NCBI RefSeq assembly: GCF_029227915.1
Contig: NC_079887.1
Span: 2,418,001 to 2,482,000, forward strand
Length of the DNA: 64,000 bases
Direction: 5' to 3'
Origin: Hydractinia symbiolongicarpus
Lineage: Eukaryota > Cnidaria > Hydrozoa > Anthoathecata > Hydractiniidae
Positions 1 to 13,384 of the stretch are shown piece after piece. Made by a program: the position numbers and the translations under genes. Position 1 is the first letter of the stretch. Each line of letters opens with the position of its first letter. The notes below the pieces were generated by a model that saw only the letters and a program-made list of their open reading frames with translations, was not told the origin of the DNA and did no database searches.

Positions 1-259
1 ATAGTAAAGAAAGTACCCGGGATGTAAACTCATTTCCCGAACGATTTTTTAAATTATTATTTCACCACTAAAACCCATGAGACGTATAGTTTTTAAAAAT
101 ATTTTCATTTTTGATGAGACGCTGAATAAAAGTAGTTTAAACGCCGGCAAACGAAAACCCGCGATTTCCCGTAAATCCCGGACTCGGCTCGTATAGTCAA
201 AAGTATACAAAGAAAGTACCCAGGGAGTAAACTCATTTCCCGAACGATTTTTTAAAATA

Positions 260-3200
260 TTTTTTCACCACTAAAACGCATGAGACTTGTAGTTTTCAAA
301 AATGTTTTCATTTTTGATGAGACGCTGAATAAAAGAAGTTTAATCGCCGGCAAACGAAAACATGCCATTTCATGTAAATCCCGGACTCGGCCCGTATAGT
401 AAAGAAAGTACCCGGGATGTAAACTCATTTCCCAAACGATTTTTTAAATTATTATTTCACCACTAAAGCCCATGAGACTTGTAGTTTTTAAAAATGTTTT
501 CATTTTTGATGATACGCTGAATAAAAGAAGTTTAATCGCCGGCAAACGAAAACCCGCCATTTCCCGTAAACCCCGGACTCGGCCCGTATAGTCAAAAGTA
601 TACAAAGATATTACCCAGGGAGTAAACTCATTTTCCGAACGATTTTTTAAATTATTTTTTCACCACTACAACGCATGAGACTTGTGGTTTTAAAAATGTT
701 TTCATTTTTGATGAGACGCTGAATAAAAGAAGTTTAATCGCCGGCAAACGAAAACCTGCGATTTCCCGTAAACCCAGGACTCGACCCGTATAGTCAAAAG
801 TATACAAAGAAAGTACCCAGGGAGTAAACTCATTTTCCGAACGATTTTTTAAATTATTTTTTCACCACTACAACGCATGGGACTTGTAGGTTTCAAAAAT
901 GTTTTCATTTTTGATGAGACGCTGAATAAAAGAAGTTTAATCGCCCTCAAACGAAAATCCGCAATTTCCCGTAAATCCCGGACTCGGCCCGTATAGTCCA
1001 AAGAATACAAAGAAAGTGCCCAGGGAGTAAACTTATTTCCCGAACGATTTTTTAAGGTATTTTTTCACCACTAAAACGCATGAGACTTGTAGTTTCCAAA
1101 AATGTTTTCATTTTTGATGAGACGCTTATTAAAAGAGGTTTAATCGCCGGCAAACGAAATCCCGCGATTTCCCGTAAATCCCCGGCTTGACCCGTATAGT
1201 CGAATGTATACAAAGAAAGTACCCAGGGAGTAAACTCATTTCCCGAACGATTTTTTAATTTTTTTTTTCACCACTAAAACGCATGATACTTGAAGTTTTT
1301 AAAAATGTTTTCATTTTTGATGAGTCGCTGAATAAAAGAAGTTTAATCGCCGGCAAACGAAAACCCGCGACTTCCCGTAAATCCCGGACTCGGCCCGTAT
1401 AGTCCAAAGAATACAAAGAAAGTGCCCAGGGAGTAAACTCATTTCCCGAACGATTTTTTAAGGTATTTTTTCACCACTAAAACGCATGAGACTTGTAGTT
1501 TCCAAAAATGTTTTCATTTTTGATGAGACGCTTATTAAAAGAGGTTTAATCGCCGGCAAACGAAATCCCGCGATTTCCCGTAAATCCCCGGCTTGACCCG
1601 TATAGTCGAATGTATACAAAGAAAGTACCCAGGGAGTAAACTCATTTCCCGAACGATTTTTTAATTTTTTTTTTCACCACTAAAACGCATGATACTTGAA
1701 GTTTTTAAAAATGTTTTCATTTTTGATGAGTCGCTGAATAAAAGAAGTTTAATCGCCGGCAAACGAAAACCCGCGACTTCCCGTAAATCCCGGACTCGGC
1801 CCGTATAGTCAAAAGTATACAAAGAAAGTACCCAGGGAGTAAACTCATTTCCCGAACGATTTTTTAAATTATATTTTCACCACTAAAACGCATGGGACTT
1901 GTAGTTTTCAAAAATGTTTTCATTTTTGATGAGACGCTGAATGAAAGAAGTTTATTTGCCGGCAAACGAAAACCTGCGATTTCCCGTAAATCCCGGACTC
2001 GGCCCGTATATTCAGAAGTATACAAAGAAAGTACCCAGGGTGTAAACTCATTTCCCGAACGATTTTTTAAATTATTATTTCACCACTAAAGCCCATGAGA
2101 CTTGTAGTTTTTAAAAATGTTTTCATTTTTGATGAGAGGCTGAATAAAAGTAGTTTAAACGCCGGCAAACGAAAACCCGCGATTTCCCGTAAATCCCGGA
2201 CTCGGCTCGTATAGTCAAAAGTTTACAAAGAAAGTACCCAGGGAGTAAACTCATTTCCCGAACGATTTTTTAAAATATTTTTTCACCACTAAAACGCATG
2301 AGACTTGTAGTTTTCAAAAATGTTTTCATTTTTGATGAGAGGCTGAATATAAGAAGTTTAATCGCCGGCAAACGAAAACATGCCATTTCCCGTAAATCCC
2401 GGACTCGGCCCGTATAGTAAAGAAAGTACCCGGGATGTAAACTCATTTCCCGAACGATTTTTTAAATTATTATTTCACCACTAAAACCCATGAGACTTAT
2501 AGTTTTTAAAAATATTTTCATTTTCGATGAGACGCTGAATAAAAGAAGTTTAATCGCCGGCAAACGAAAACCCGCCACTTCCCGTAAACCCCGGACTCGG
2601 CCCGTATAGTCAAAAGTATACAAAGAAATTACCCAGGAAGTAAGCTCATTTTCCGAACGATTTTTTAAATTATTTTTTCGCCACTACAACCCATGAGACT
2701 TGTAGTTTTTAAAAATGTTTTCATTTTTGATGAGACGCTAAATAAAAGAAGTTTAATCGCCGGCAAACGAAAACCCGCCATTTCCCGTAAACCCCGGACT
2801 CGGCCCGTATAGTCAAAAGTATACAAAGAAATTACCCAGGGAGTAAACTCATTTTCCGAACGATTTTTTAAATTATTTTTTCACCACTACAACGCATGAG
2901 ACTTGTAGTTTTCAAAAATGTTTTCATTTTTGATGAGACGCTGAATAAAAGAAGTTTAATCGCCCTCAAACGAAAATCCGCGATTTCCCGTAAATCCCGG
3001 ACTCGGCCCGTATAGTCCAAAGAATACAAAGAAAGTACCCAGGGAGTAAACTCATTTCCCGAACGATTTTTTAAGGTATTTTTTCACCACTAAAACGCAT
3101 GAGACTTGTAGTTTCCAAAAATGTTTTCATTTTTGATGAGACGCTTATTAAAAGAGGTTTAATCGCCGGCAAACGAAATCCCGCAATTTCCCGTAAATCC

Positions 3201-4440
3201 CGGGCTTGGCCCGTATAGTCAAATGTATACAAAGAAAGTACCCAGGGAGTAAACTCATTTCCCGAACGATTTTTTATTTTTTTTTTTCACCACTAAAACG
3301 CATGATACTTGAAGTTTTCAAAAATGTTTTCATTTTTGATGAGACGGTTAATGAAAGAAGTTTAATCGCCGGCAAATGAAATCCCGCGATTTCCCGTAAA
3401 TTCGGGGCTTGGCCCATATAGTCGAATGTATACAAAGAAAGTACCCAGTGAGTAAACTCATTTCCCGAACGATTTTTTAATTTTTTTTCTTACCACTAAA
3501 ACGCATGAGACTTGTAGTTGTCAAAAATGTTTTCATTTTTGATGAGACGGTTAATGAAAGAAGTTTAATCGCCGGCAAACGAAAACCTGCGATTTCCCGT
3601 AAATCCCGGGCTTGGCCCGTATAGTCGAATGTATACAAAGAAAGTACCCTGTGAGTAAACTCATTTCCCGAACGATTTTTTAAATTATTTTTTCACCACT
3701 AAAATGCATGAGAACTGTAGTTTTCAGAAATGTTTTCATTTTTGATGAGACGCTTAATGAAAGTGGTTTAATCGCCAGCAAACGAAAACCCGCGATTTCC
3801 CGTAAATCCCTGGCTTGGCCCGTATAGTCGAATGTATACAAAGAAAGTACCCTGTGAGTAAACTCATTTCCAAAACGATTTTTTAAATTATCTTTTCACC
3901 AATAAAACGCATGAGACTTGTAGTTTTTAAAAATGTTTTCATTTTTGATGAGACGCTGAATAAAAGAAGTTTAATCGCCGGCAAACGAAAACCCGCCATT
4001 TCCCGTAAACCCCGGACTCGGCCCGTATAGTCAAAAGTATACAAAGAAATTACCCAGGGAGTAAACTCATTTTCCGAACGATTTTTTAAATTATTTTTTC
4101 ACCACTACAACGCGTGAGACTTGTAGTTTTTAAAAATGTTTTCATTTTTGATGAGACGCTGAATAAAAGAAGTTTAATCGCCGGCAAACGAAAACCCGCC
4201 ATTTCCCGTAAACCCCGGACTCAGCCCGTATAGTCAAAAGTATACAAAGAAAGTACCCTGTGAGTAAACTCATTTCCAAAACGATTTTTTAAATTATCTT
4301 TTCACCAATAAAACGCATGAGACTTGTAGTTTTTAAAAATGTTTTCATTTTTGATGAGACGCTGAATAAAAGAAGTTTAATCGCCGGCAAAAGTAAACCC
4401 GCCATTTCCCGTAAACCCCGGACTCGGCCCATATAGTCAA
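260..4440 (+). repeat. ~4.2 kb higher-order block, copy 1
   Basis: This block aligns with 6,111-10,290 at an offset of about 5,850. Shared rare markers in the same order include AAAGCCCATGAG (461 and 6,312), GATGAGTCGCTG (1,725 and 7,171), GAATATAAGAAG, GCTAAATAAAAG, CTTGTAGTTGTC (3,511 and 9,361) and CAGCCCG (4,221 and 10,071). The local offset shifts from 5,851 to 5,446 to 5,649 to 5,852 as whole monomers are gained or lost. Copy 1 has an extra 2-mer at 991-1,802, and copy 2 has two extra single monomers. Confidence 0.85.
991..1802 (+). repeat. Tandem 2-mer duplication (2 x 406 bp)
   Basis: 991-1,396 and 1,397-1,802 are nearly identical. Both contain TCCAAAGAATAC, AAGTGCCC, ATCCCCGGCTTGACCC, GATACTTGAAG and the rare GATGAGTCGCTG. 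The one difference I noticed is AAACTTATT versus AAACTCATT. The corresponding place in the second 4.2 kb block has a single copy, so this is a recent event. Confidence 0.9.
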
Positions 4441-6528
4441 AAGTATACAAAGAAATTACCCAGGGAGTAAACTCATTTTCCGAACGATTTTTTAAATTAT
4501 TTCTTCACCACTACAACACATGAGACTTGTAGTTTTCAAAAATGTTTTCATTTTTGATGAGACGCTGAATAAAAGAAGTTTAATCGCCGGCAAACGAAAA
4601 CCCGCCATTTCCCGTAAACCCCGGACTCGGCCCGTATAGTCAAAAGTATACAAAGAAAGTACCCACGGAGTAAACTCATTTTCCGAACGATTTTTTAATT
4701 TTTTTTTCACAACTAAAACGCATGAGACTTGTAGTTTTCAAAAATGTTTTCATTTTTGATGAGACGCTTATTAAAAGAGGTTTAATCGCCGGCAAACGAA
4801 ATCCCGCGATTTCCCGTAAATCCCTGGCTTGGCCCGTATAGTCAAATGTATACAAAGAAAGTACCCTGTGAGTAAACTCTTTTCCAAAACGATTTTTTAA
4901 ATGATCTTTTCACCAATAAAACGCATGAGACTTGTAGTTTTTAAAAATGTTTTCATTTTTGATGAGACGCTGAATAAAAGAAGTTTAATCGCCGGCAAAC
5001 GAAAACCCGCCATTTCCCGTAAACCCCGGACTCGGCCCGTATAGTCAAAAGTATACAAAGAAATTACCCAGGGAGTAAACTCATTTTCCGAACGATTTTT
5101 TAAATTATTTTTTCACCACTAAAACGCATGAGACTTGTAGTTTTCAAAAATGTTTTCATTTTTGATGAGACGCTGAATAAAAGAAGTTTAATCGCCGGCA
5201 AACGAAAACATGCCATTTCCCGTAAATCCCGGACTCGGCCCGTATAGTAAAGAAAGTACCCGGGATGTAAACTCATTTCCCAAACGATTTTTTAAATTAT
5301 TATTTCACCACTAAAGCCCATGAGACTTGTAGTTTTTAAAAATGTTTTCATTTTTGATGAGACGCTGAATAAAAGAAGTTTAATCGCCGGCAAACGAAAA
5401 CCCGCCATTTCCCGTAAACCCCGGACTCGGCCCGTATAGTCAAAAGTATACAAAGAAATTACCCAGGGAGTAAACTCATTTTCCGAACGATTTTTTAAAT
5501 TATTTCTTCACCACTACAACGCATGAGACTTGTAGTTTTCAAAAATGTTTTCATTTTTGATGAGACGCTGAATAAAAGAAGTTTAATCGCCGGCAAACGA
5601 AAACCCGCCATTTCCCGTAAACCCCGGACTCGGCCCGTATAGTCAAAAGTATACAAAGAAAGTACCCAGGAAGTAAACTCATTTTCCGAACGATTTTTTA
5701 ATTTTTTTTTCACAACTAAAACGCATGAGACTTGTAGTTTTCAAAAATGTTTTCATTTTTGATGAGACGCTTATTAAAAGAGGTTTAATCGCCGGCAAAC
5801 GAAATCCCGCGATTTCCCGTAAATCCCTGGCTTGGCCCGTATAGTCAAATGTATACAAAGAAAGTACCCTGTGAGTAAACTCTTTTCCAAAACGATTTTT
5901 TAAATTATCTTTTCACCAATAAAACGCATGAGACTTGTAGTTTTTAAAAATGTTTTCATTTTTGATGAGACGCTGAATAAAAGAAGTTTAATCGCCGGCA
6001 AACGAAAACCCGCCATTTCCCGTAAACCCCGGACTCGGCCCGTATAGTCAAAAGTATACAAAGAAATTACCCAGGGAGTAAACTCATTTTCCGAACGATT
6101 TTTTAAATTATTTTTTCACCACTAAAACGCATGAGACTTGTAGTTTTCAAAAATGTTTTCATTTTTGATGAGACGCTGAATAAAAGAAGTTTAATCGCCG
6201 GCAAACGAAAACATGCCATTTCCCGTAAATCCCGGACTCGGCCCGTATAGTAAAGAAAGTACCCGGGATGTAAACTCATTTCCCAAACGATTTTTTAAAT
6301 TATTATTTCACCACTAAAGCCCATGAGACTTGTAGTTTTTAAAAATGTTTTCATTTTTGATGAGACGCTGAATAAAAGAAGTTTAATCGCTGGCAAACGA
6401 AAACCCGCCATTTCCCGTAAACCCCGGACTCGGCCCGTATAGTCAAAAGTATACAAAGAAATTACCCAGGGAGTAAACTCATTTTCCGAACGATTTTTTA
6501 AATTATTTTTTCACCACTACAACGCATG
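4321..6528 (+). repeat. Tandem 5-mer duplication (period 1,003 bp)
   Basis: Markers recur at 1,003 bp: CCCTGTGAGTAAACTCTTTT (4,864 and 5,867), and the short F monomer ACATGCC (5,201 and 6,204). The period is 11 bp below five full monomers because each unit contains one 191-bp F monomer. About 2.2 copies are present. Confidence 0.87.
4646..4847 (+). repeat. Type B monomer (representative)
   Basis: A 202-bp unit marked by the GCTTATTAAAAGAGG box, GGCAAACGAAATCCCGCG, and CCTGGCTTGGCCCG (CGGGCTTGGCCCG in other B copies) in place of the ACTCGGCCCG of type A. It is followed by TCAAATGTATAC or TCGAATGTATAC. In the CGGGC copies the segment forms a perfect 5-bp inverted repeat, CGGGC-TTG-GCCCG, for example at 27,072-27,084 in a neighbouring class. 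Confidence 0.88.
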
Positions 6529-9500
6529 AGACTTGTGGTTTTAAAAATGTTTTCATTTTTGATGAGACGCTGAATAAAAGAAGTTTAATCGCCGGCAAAC
6601 GAAAACCCGCCATTTCCCGTAAACCCAGGACTCGACCCGTATAGTCAAAAGTATACAAAGAAAGTACCCAGGGAGTAAACTAATTTTCCGAACGATTTTT
6701 TAAATTATTTTTTCACCACTACAACGCATGGGACTTGTAGTTTTCAAAAATGTTTTCATTTTTGATGAGACGCTGAATAAAAGAAGTTTAATCGCCCTCA
6801 AACGAAAATCCGCGATTTCCCGTAAATCCCGGACTCGGCCCGTATAGTCCAAAGAATACAAAGAAAGTGCCCAGGAAGTAAACTCATTTCCCGAACGATT
6901 TTTTAAGGTATTTTTTCACCACTAAAATGCATGAGACTTGTAGTTTCCAAAAATGTTTTCATTTTTGATGAGACGCTTATTAAAAGAGGTTTAATCGCCG
7001 GCAAACGAAATCCCGCGATTTTCCGTAAATCCCGGGCTTGACCCGTATAGTCGAATGTATACAAAGAAAGTACCCAGGGAGTAAACTCATTTCCCGAACG
7101 ATTTTTTAATTATTTTTTTTCACCACTAAAACGCATGATACTTGAAGTTTTTAAAAATGTTTTCATTTTTGATGAGTCGCTGAATAAAAGAAGTTTAATC
7201 GCCGGCAAACGAAAACCCGCGACTTCCCGTAAATCCCGGACTCGGCCCGTATAGTCAAAAGTATACAAAGAAAGTACCCAGGGAGTAAACTCATTTCCCG
7301 AACGATTTTTTAAATTATATTTTCACCACTAAAACGCATGGGACTTGTAGTTTTCAAAAATGTTTTCATTTTTGATGAGACGCTGAATGAAAGAAGTTTA
7401 TTTGCCGGCAAACGAAAACCTGCGATTTCCCGTAAATCCCGGACTCGGCCCGTATATTCAGAAGTATACAAAGAAAGTACCCAGGGTGTAAACTCATTTC
7501 CCGAACGATTTTTTAAATTATTATTTCACCACTAAAGCCCATGAGACTTGTAGTTTTTAAAAATGTTTTCATTTTTGATGAGACGCTGAATAAAAGAAGT
7601 TTAATCGCCGTCAAACGAAAACCTGCGATTTCCCGTAAATCCCGGACTCGGCCCGTATAGTCAAAAGTATACAAAGAAAGTACCCAGGGTGTAAACTCAT
7701 TTCCCGAACGATTTTTTAAATTATTATTCCACCACTAAAGCCCATAAGACTTGTAGTTTTTAAAAATGTTTTCATTTTTGATGAGACGCTGAATAAAAGT
7801 AGTTTAAACGCCGGCAAACGAAAACCCGCGATTTCCCGTAAATCCCGGACTCGGCTCGTATAGTCAAAAGTATACAAAGAAAGTACCCAGGGAGTAAACT
7901 CATTTCCCGAACGATTTTTTAAAATATTTTTTCACCACTAAAACGCATGAGACTTGTAGTTTTCAAAAATGTTTTCATTTTTGATGAGACGCTGAATATA
8001 AGAAGTTTAATCGCCGGCAAACGAAAACATGCCATTTCCCGTAAATCCCGGACTCGGGCCGTATAGTAAAGAAAGTACCCGGGATGTAAACTCATTTCCC
8101 GAACGATTTTTTAAATTATTATTTCACCACTAAAACCCATGAGACTTATAGTTTTTAAAAATATTTTCATTTTTGATGAGACACTGAATAAAAGAAGTTT
8201 AATCGCCGGCAAACGAAAACCCGCCAATTCCCGTAAACCCCGGACTCGGCCCGTATAGTCAAAAGTATACAAAGAAATTACCCAGGAAGTAAACTCATTT
8301 TCCGAACGATTTTTTAAATTATTTTTTCGCCACTACAACGCATGAGACTTGTAGTTTTTAAAAATGTTTTCATTTTTGATGAGACGCTAAATAAAAGAAG
8401 TTTAATCGCCGGCAAACGAAAACTCGCCATTTCCCGTAAACCCCGGACTCGGCCCGTATAGTCAAAAGTATACAAAGAAATTACCCAGGGAGTAAACTCA
8501 TTTTCCGAACGATTTTTTAAATTATTTTTTCACCACTACAACGCATGAGACTTGTAGTTTTTAAAAATGTTTTTATTTTTGATGAGACGCTGAATAAAAG
8601 AAGTTTAATCGCCGGCGAACGAAAACCCGCCATTTCCCGTAAACCCAGGACTCGACCCGTATAGTCAAAAGTATACAAAGAAAGTACCCAGGGAGTAAAC
8701 TCATTTTCCGAACGATTTTTTAAATTATTTTTTCACCACTACAACGCATGAGACTTGTAGTTTTCAAAAATGTTTTCATTTTTGATGAGACGCTGAATAA
8801 AAGAAGTTTAATCGCCCTCAAACGAAAATCCGCGATTTCCCGTAAATCCCGGACTCGGCCCGTATAGTCCAAAGAATACAAAGAAAGTACCCAGGGAGTA
8901 AACTCATTTCCCGAACGATTTTTTAAGGTATTTTTTCACCACTAAAACGCATGAGACTTGTAGTTTCCAAAAATGTTTTCATTTTTGATGAGACGCTTAT
9001 TAAAAGAGGTTTAATCGCCGACAAACGAAATCCCGCGATTTCCCGTAAATCCCGGGTTTGGCCCGTATAGTCAAATGTATACAAAGAAAGTACCCAGGGA
9101 GTAAACTCATTTCCCGAACGATTTTTTTTTTTTTTTTCACCACTAAAACGCATGATACTTGAAGTTTTCAAAAATGTTTTCATTTTTGATGAGACGGTTA
9201 ATGAAAGAAGTTTAATCGCCGGCAAACGAAATCCCGCGATTTCCCGTAAATCCGGGGCTTGGCCCGTATAGTCGAATGTATACAAAGAAAGTACCCAGTG
9301 AGTAAACTCATTTCCCGAACGATTTTTTAATTTTTTTTCTTACCACTAAAACGCATGAGACTTGTAGTTGTCAAAAATGTATTCATTTTTGATGAGACGG
9401 TTAATGAAAGAAGTTTAATCGCCGGCAAACGAAAACCTGCGATTTCCCGTAAATCCCGGGCTTGGCCCGTATAGTCGAATGTATACAAAGAAAGTACCCT

Positions 9501-10290
9501 GTGAGTAAACTCATTTCCCGAACGATTTTTTAAATTATTTTTTCACCACTAAAATGCATGAGACCTGTAGTTTTCAGAAATGTTTTCATTTTTGATGAGA
9601 CGCTTAATGAAAGTGGTTTAATCGCCAGCAAACGAAAACCCGCGATTTCCCGTAAATCCCTGGCTTGGCCCGTATAGTCGAATGTATACAAAGAAAGTAC
9701 CCTGTGAGTAAACTCATTTCCAAAAAGATTTTTTAAATTATCTTTTCACCAATAAAACGCATGAGACTTGTAGTTTTTAAAAATGTTTTCATTTTTGATG
9801 AGACGCTGAATAAAAGAAGTTTAATCGCCGGCAAACGAAAACCCGCCATTTCCCGTAAACCCCGGACTCGGCCCGTATAGTCAAAATGATACAAAGAAAT
9901 TACCCAGGGAGTAAACTCATTTTCCGAACGATTTCTCAAATTATTTTTTCACCACTACAACGCATGAGACTTGTAGTTTTTAAAAATGTTTTCATTTTTG
10001 ATGAGACGCTGAATAAAAGAAGTTTAATCGCCGGCAAACGAAAACCCGCCATTTCCCGTAAACCCCGGACTCAGCCCGTATAGTCAAAAGTATACAAAGA
10101 AAGTACCCTGTGAGTAAACTCATTTCCAAAACGATTTTTTAAATTATCTTTTCACCAATAAAACGCATGAGACTTGTAGTTTTTAAAAATGTTTTCATTT
10201 CTGATGAGACGCTGAATAAAAGAAGTTTAATCGCCGGCAAACGAAAACCCGCCATTTCCCGTAAACCCCGGACTCGGCCCGTATAGTCAA
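6111..10290 (+). repeat. ~4.2 kb higher-order block, copy 2
   Basis: Partner of 260-4,440. Relative to copy 1 it lacks the 406-bp duplication, has an extra unit near 7.54-7.74 kb and another near 8.57-8.77 kb (marked TTTTTATTTTTG and GGCGAACG). Its right part (from 8,347) was later duplicated as a 10-mer. The closing region near 10,290 switches to a different monomer order. Confidence 0.85.
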
Positions 10291-12400
10291 AAGTATACAA
10301 AGAAAGTACCCAGGGAGTAAACTCATTTTCCGAACGATTTTTTGATTTTTTTTTCACAACTAAAACGCATGAGACTTGTAGTTTTTAAAAATGTTTTCAT
10401 TTTTGATGAGACGCTAAATAAAAGAAGTTTAATCGCCGGCAAACGAAAACTCGCCATTTCCCGTAAACCCCGGACTCGGCCCGTATAGTCAAAAGTATAC
10501 AAAGAAATTACCCAGGGAGTAAACTCATTTTCCGAACGATTTTTTAAATTATTTTTTCACCACTACAACGCATGAGACTTGTAGTTTTTAAAAATGTTTT
10601 TATTTTTGATGAGACGCTGAATAAAAGAAGTTTAATCGCCGGCGAACGAAAACCCGCTATTTCCCGTAAACCCAGGACTCGACCCGTATAGTCAAAAGTA
10701 TACAAAGAAAGTACCCAGGGAGTAAACTCATTTTCCGAACGATTTTTTAAATTATTTTTTCACCACTACAACGCATGAGACTTGTAGTTTTCAAAAATGT
10801 TTTCATTTTTGATGAGACGCTGAATAAAAGAAGTTTAATCGCCCTCAAACGAAAATCCGCGATTTCCCGTAAATCCCGGACTCGGCCCGTATAGTCCAAA
10901 GAATACAAAGAAAGTACCCAGGGAGTAAACTCATTTCCCGAACGATTTTTTAAGGTATTTTTTCACCACTAAAACGCATGAGACTTGTAGTTTCCAAAAA
11001 TGTTTTCATTTTTGATGAGACGCTTATTAAAAGAGGTTTAATCGCCGACAAACGAAATCCCGCGATTTCCCGTAAATCCCGGGCTTGGCCCGTATAGTCA
11101 AATGTATACAAAGAAAGTACCCAGGGAGTAAACTCATTTCCCGAACGATTTTTTTTTTTTTTTTCACCACTAAAACGCATGATACTTGAAGTTTTCAAAA
11201 ATGTTTTCATTTTTGATGAGACGGTTAATGAAAGAAGTTTAATCGCCGGCAAACGAAATCCCGCGATTTCCCGTAAATCCGGGGCTTGGCCCGTATAGTC
11301 GAATGTATACAAAGAAAGTACCCAGTGAGTAAACTCATTTCCCGAACGATTTTTTAATTTTTTTTCTTACCACTAAAACGCATGAGACTTGTAGTTGTCA
11401 AAAATGTATTCATTTTTGATGAGACGGTTAATGAAAGAAGTTTAATCGCCGGCAAACGAAAACCTGCGATTTCCCGTAAATCCCGGGCTTGGCCCGTATA
11501 GTCGAATGTATACAAAGAAAGTACCCTGTGAGTAAACTCATTTCCCGAACGATTTTTTAAATTATTTTTTCACCACTAAAATGCATGAGACCTGTAGTTT
11601 TCAGAAATGTTTTCATTTTTGATGAGACGCTTAATGAAAGTGGTTTAATCGCCAGCAAACGAAAACCCGCGATTTCCCGTAAATCCCTGGCTTGGCCCGT
11701 ATAGTCGAATGTATACAAAGAAAGTACCCTGTGAGTAAACTCATTTCCAAAAAGATTTTTTAAATTATCTTTTCACCAATAAAACGCATGAGACTTGTAG
11801 TTTTTAAAAATGTTTTCATTTTTGATGAGACGCTGAATAAAAGAAGTTTAATCGCCGGCAAACGAAAACCCGCCATTTCCCGTAAACCCCGGACTCGGCC
11901 CGTATAGTCAAAATGATACAAAGAAATTACTCAGGGAGTAAACTCATTTTCCGAACGATTTCTCAAATTATTTTTTCACCACTACAACGCATGAGACTCG
12001 TAGTTTTTAAAAATGTTTTCATTTTTGATGAGACGCTGAATAAAAGAAGTTTAATCGCCGGCAAACGAAAACCCGCCATTTCCCGTAAACCCCGGACTCA
12101 GCCCGTATAGTCAAAAGTATACAAAGAAAGTACCCTGTGAGTAAACTCATTTCCAAAACGATTTTTTAAATTATCTTTTCACCAATAAAACGCATGAGAC
12201 TTGTAGTTTTTAAAAATGTTTTCATTTCTGATGAGACGCTGAATAAAAGAAGTTTAATCGCCGGCAAACGAAAACCCGCCATTTCCCGTAAACCCCGGAC
12301 TCGGCCCGTATAGTCAAAAGTATACAAAGAAAGTACCCAGGGAGTAAACTCATTTTCCGAACGATTTTTTGATTTTTTTTTCACAACTAAAACGCATGAG
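8347..12400 (+). repeat. Tandem 10-mer duplication (2 x 2,027 bp)
   Basis: 8,347-10,373 and 10,374-12,400 match at a constant offset of 2,027. Shared rare markers include GCTAAATAAAAG with AACTCGCC, TTTTTATTTTTG with GGCGAACG, an unusually long T-tract (~17 T at about 9,121 and 11,151), AATGCATGAGACCTG, AAAAAGATTTTTT, GTCAAAATGATAC and TTTCTCAAATT. The join between the copies falls in the shared stretch at about 10,361-10,386. Confidence 0.9.
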
Positions 12401-13384
12401 ACTTGTAGTTTTCAAAAATGTTTTCATTTTTGATGAGACGCTTATTAAAAGAGGTTTAATCGCCGGCAAACGAAATCCCGCGATTTCCCGTAAATCCCTG
12501 GCTTGGCCCGTATAGTCAAATGTATTCAAAGAAAGTACCCTGTGAGTAAACTCTTTTCCAAAACGATTTTTTAAATTATCTTTTCACCAATAAAACGCAT
12601 GAGACTTGTAGTTTTTAAAAATGTTTTCATTTTTGATGAGACGCTGAATAAAAGAAGTTTAATCGCCGGCAAACGAAAACCCGCCATTTCCCGTAAACCC
12701 CGGACTCGGCCCGTATAGTCAAAAGTATACAAAGAAAGTACCCAGGGAGTAAAATCATTTCCCGAACGATTTTTTAAGGTATTTTTTCACCACTAAAACG
12801 CATGAGACTTGCAGTTTCCAAAAATGTTTTCATTTTTGATGAGACGCTTATTAAAAGAGGTTTAATCGCCGGCAAACGAAATCCCGCGATTTCCCGTAAA
12901 TCCCGGGCTTGGCCCGTATAGTCAAATGTATACAAAGAAAGTACCCAGGGAGTAAACTCATTTTCCGAACGATTTTTTAAATTTTTTTTCACAACTAAAA
13001 CGCATGATACTTGAAGTTTTCAAAAATGTTTTCATTTTTGATGAGACGGTTAATGAAAGAAGTTTAATCGCCGGCAAACGAAATCCCGCGATTTCCCGCA
13101 AATCCGGGGCTTGGCCCGTATAGTCGAATGTATACAAAGAAAGTACCCAGTGAGTAAACTCATTTCCCGAACGATTTTTTAATTTTTTTTCTTACCACTA
13201 AAACGCATGAGACTTGTAGTTGTCAAAAATGTTTTCATTTTTGATGAGACGGTTAATGAAAGAAGTTTAATCGCCGGCAAACGAAAACCTGCGATTTCCC
13301 GTAAATCCCGGGCTTGGCCCGTATAGTCAAAAGTATACAAAGAAATTACCCAGGGAGTAAACTCATTTTCCGAACGATTTTTTA
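12401..13384 (+). repeat. Array segment with B, A and C monomers
   Basis: About five monomers follow the 10-mer duplication. 13,000-13,330 repeats the GATACTTGAAG / GGGGCTTGG / TTGTAGTTGTC monomer pair of 3.3-3.6, 9.2-9.5 and 11.2-11.5 kb, so it is a fourth, partial descendant of that block. No non-satellite sequence is present. Confidence 0.8.

Noticed and set aside
8923-9285. 120-codon minus-strand open frame (repeated at 10,950-11,312) as a possible protein gene
   Set aside because: It spans two monomers that happen to be 201 bp each. The usual unit is not a multiple of three, so the frame breaks in the adjacent monomers. There is no start context, intron, domain or neighbour to support coding.
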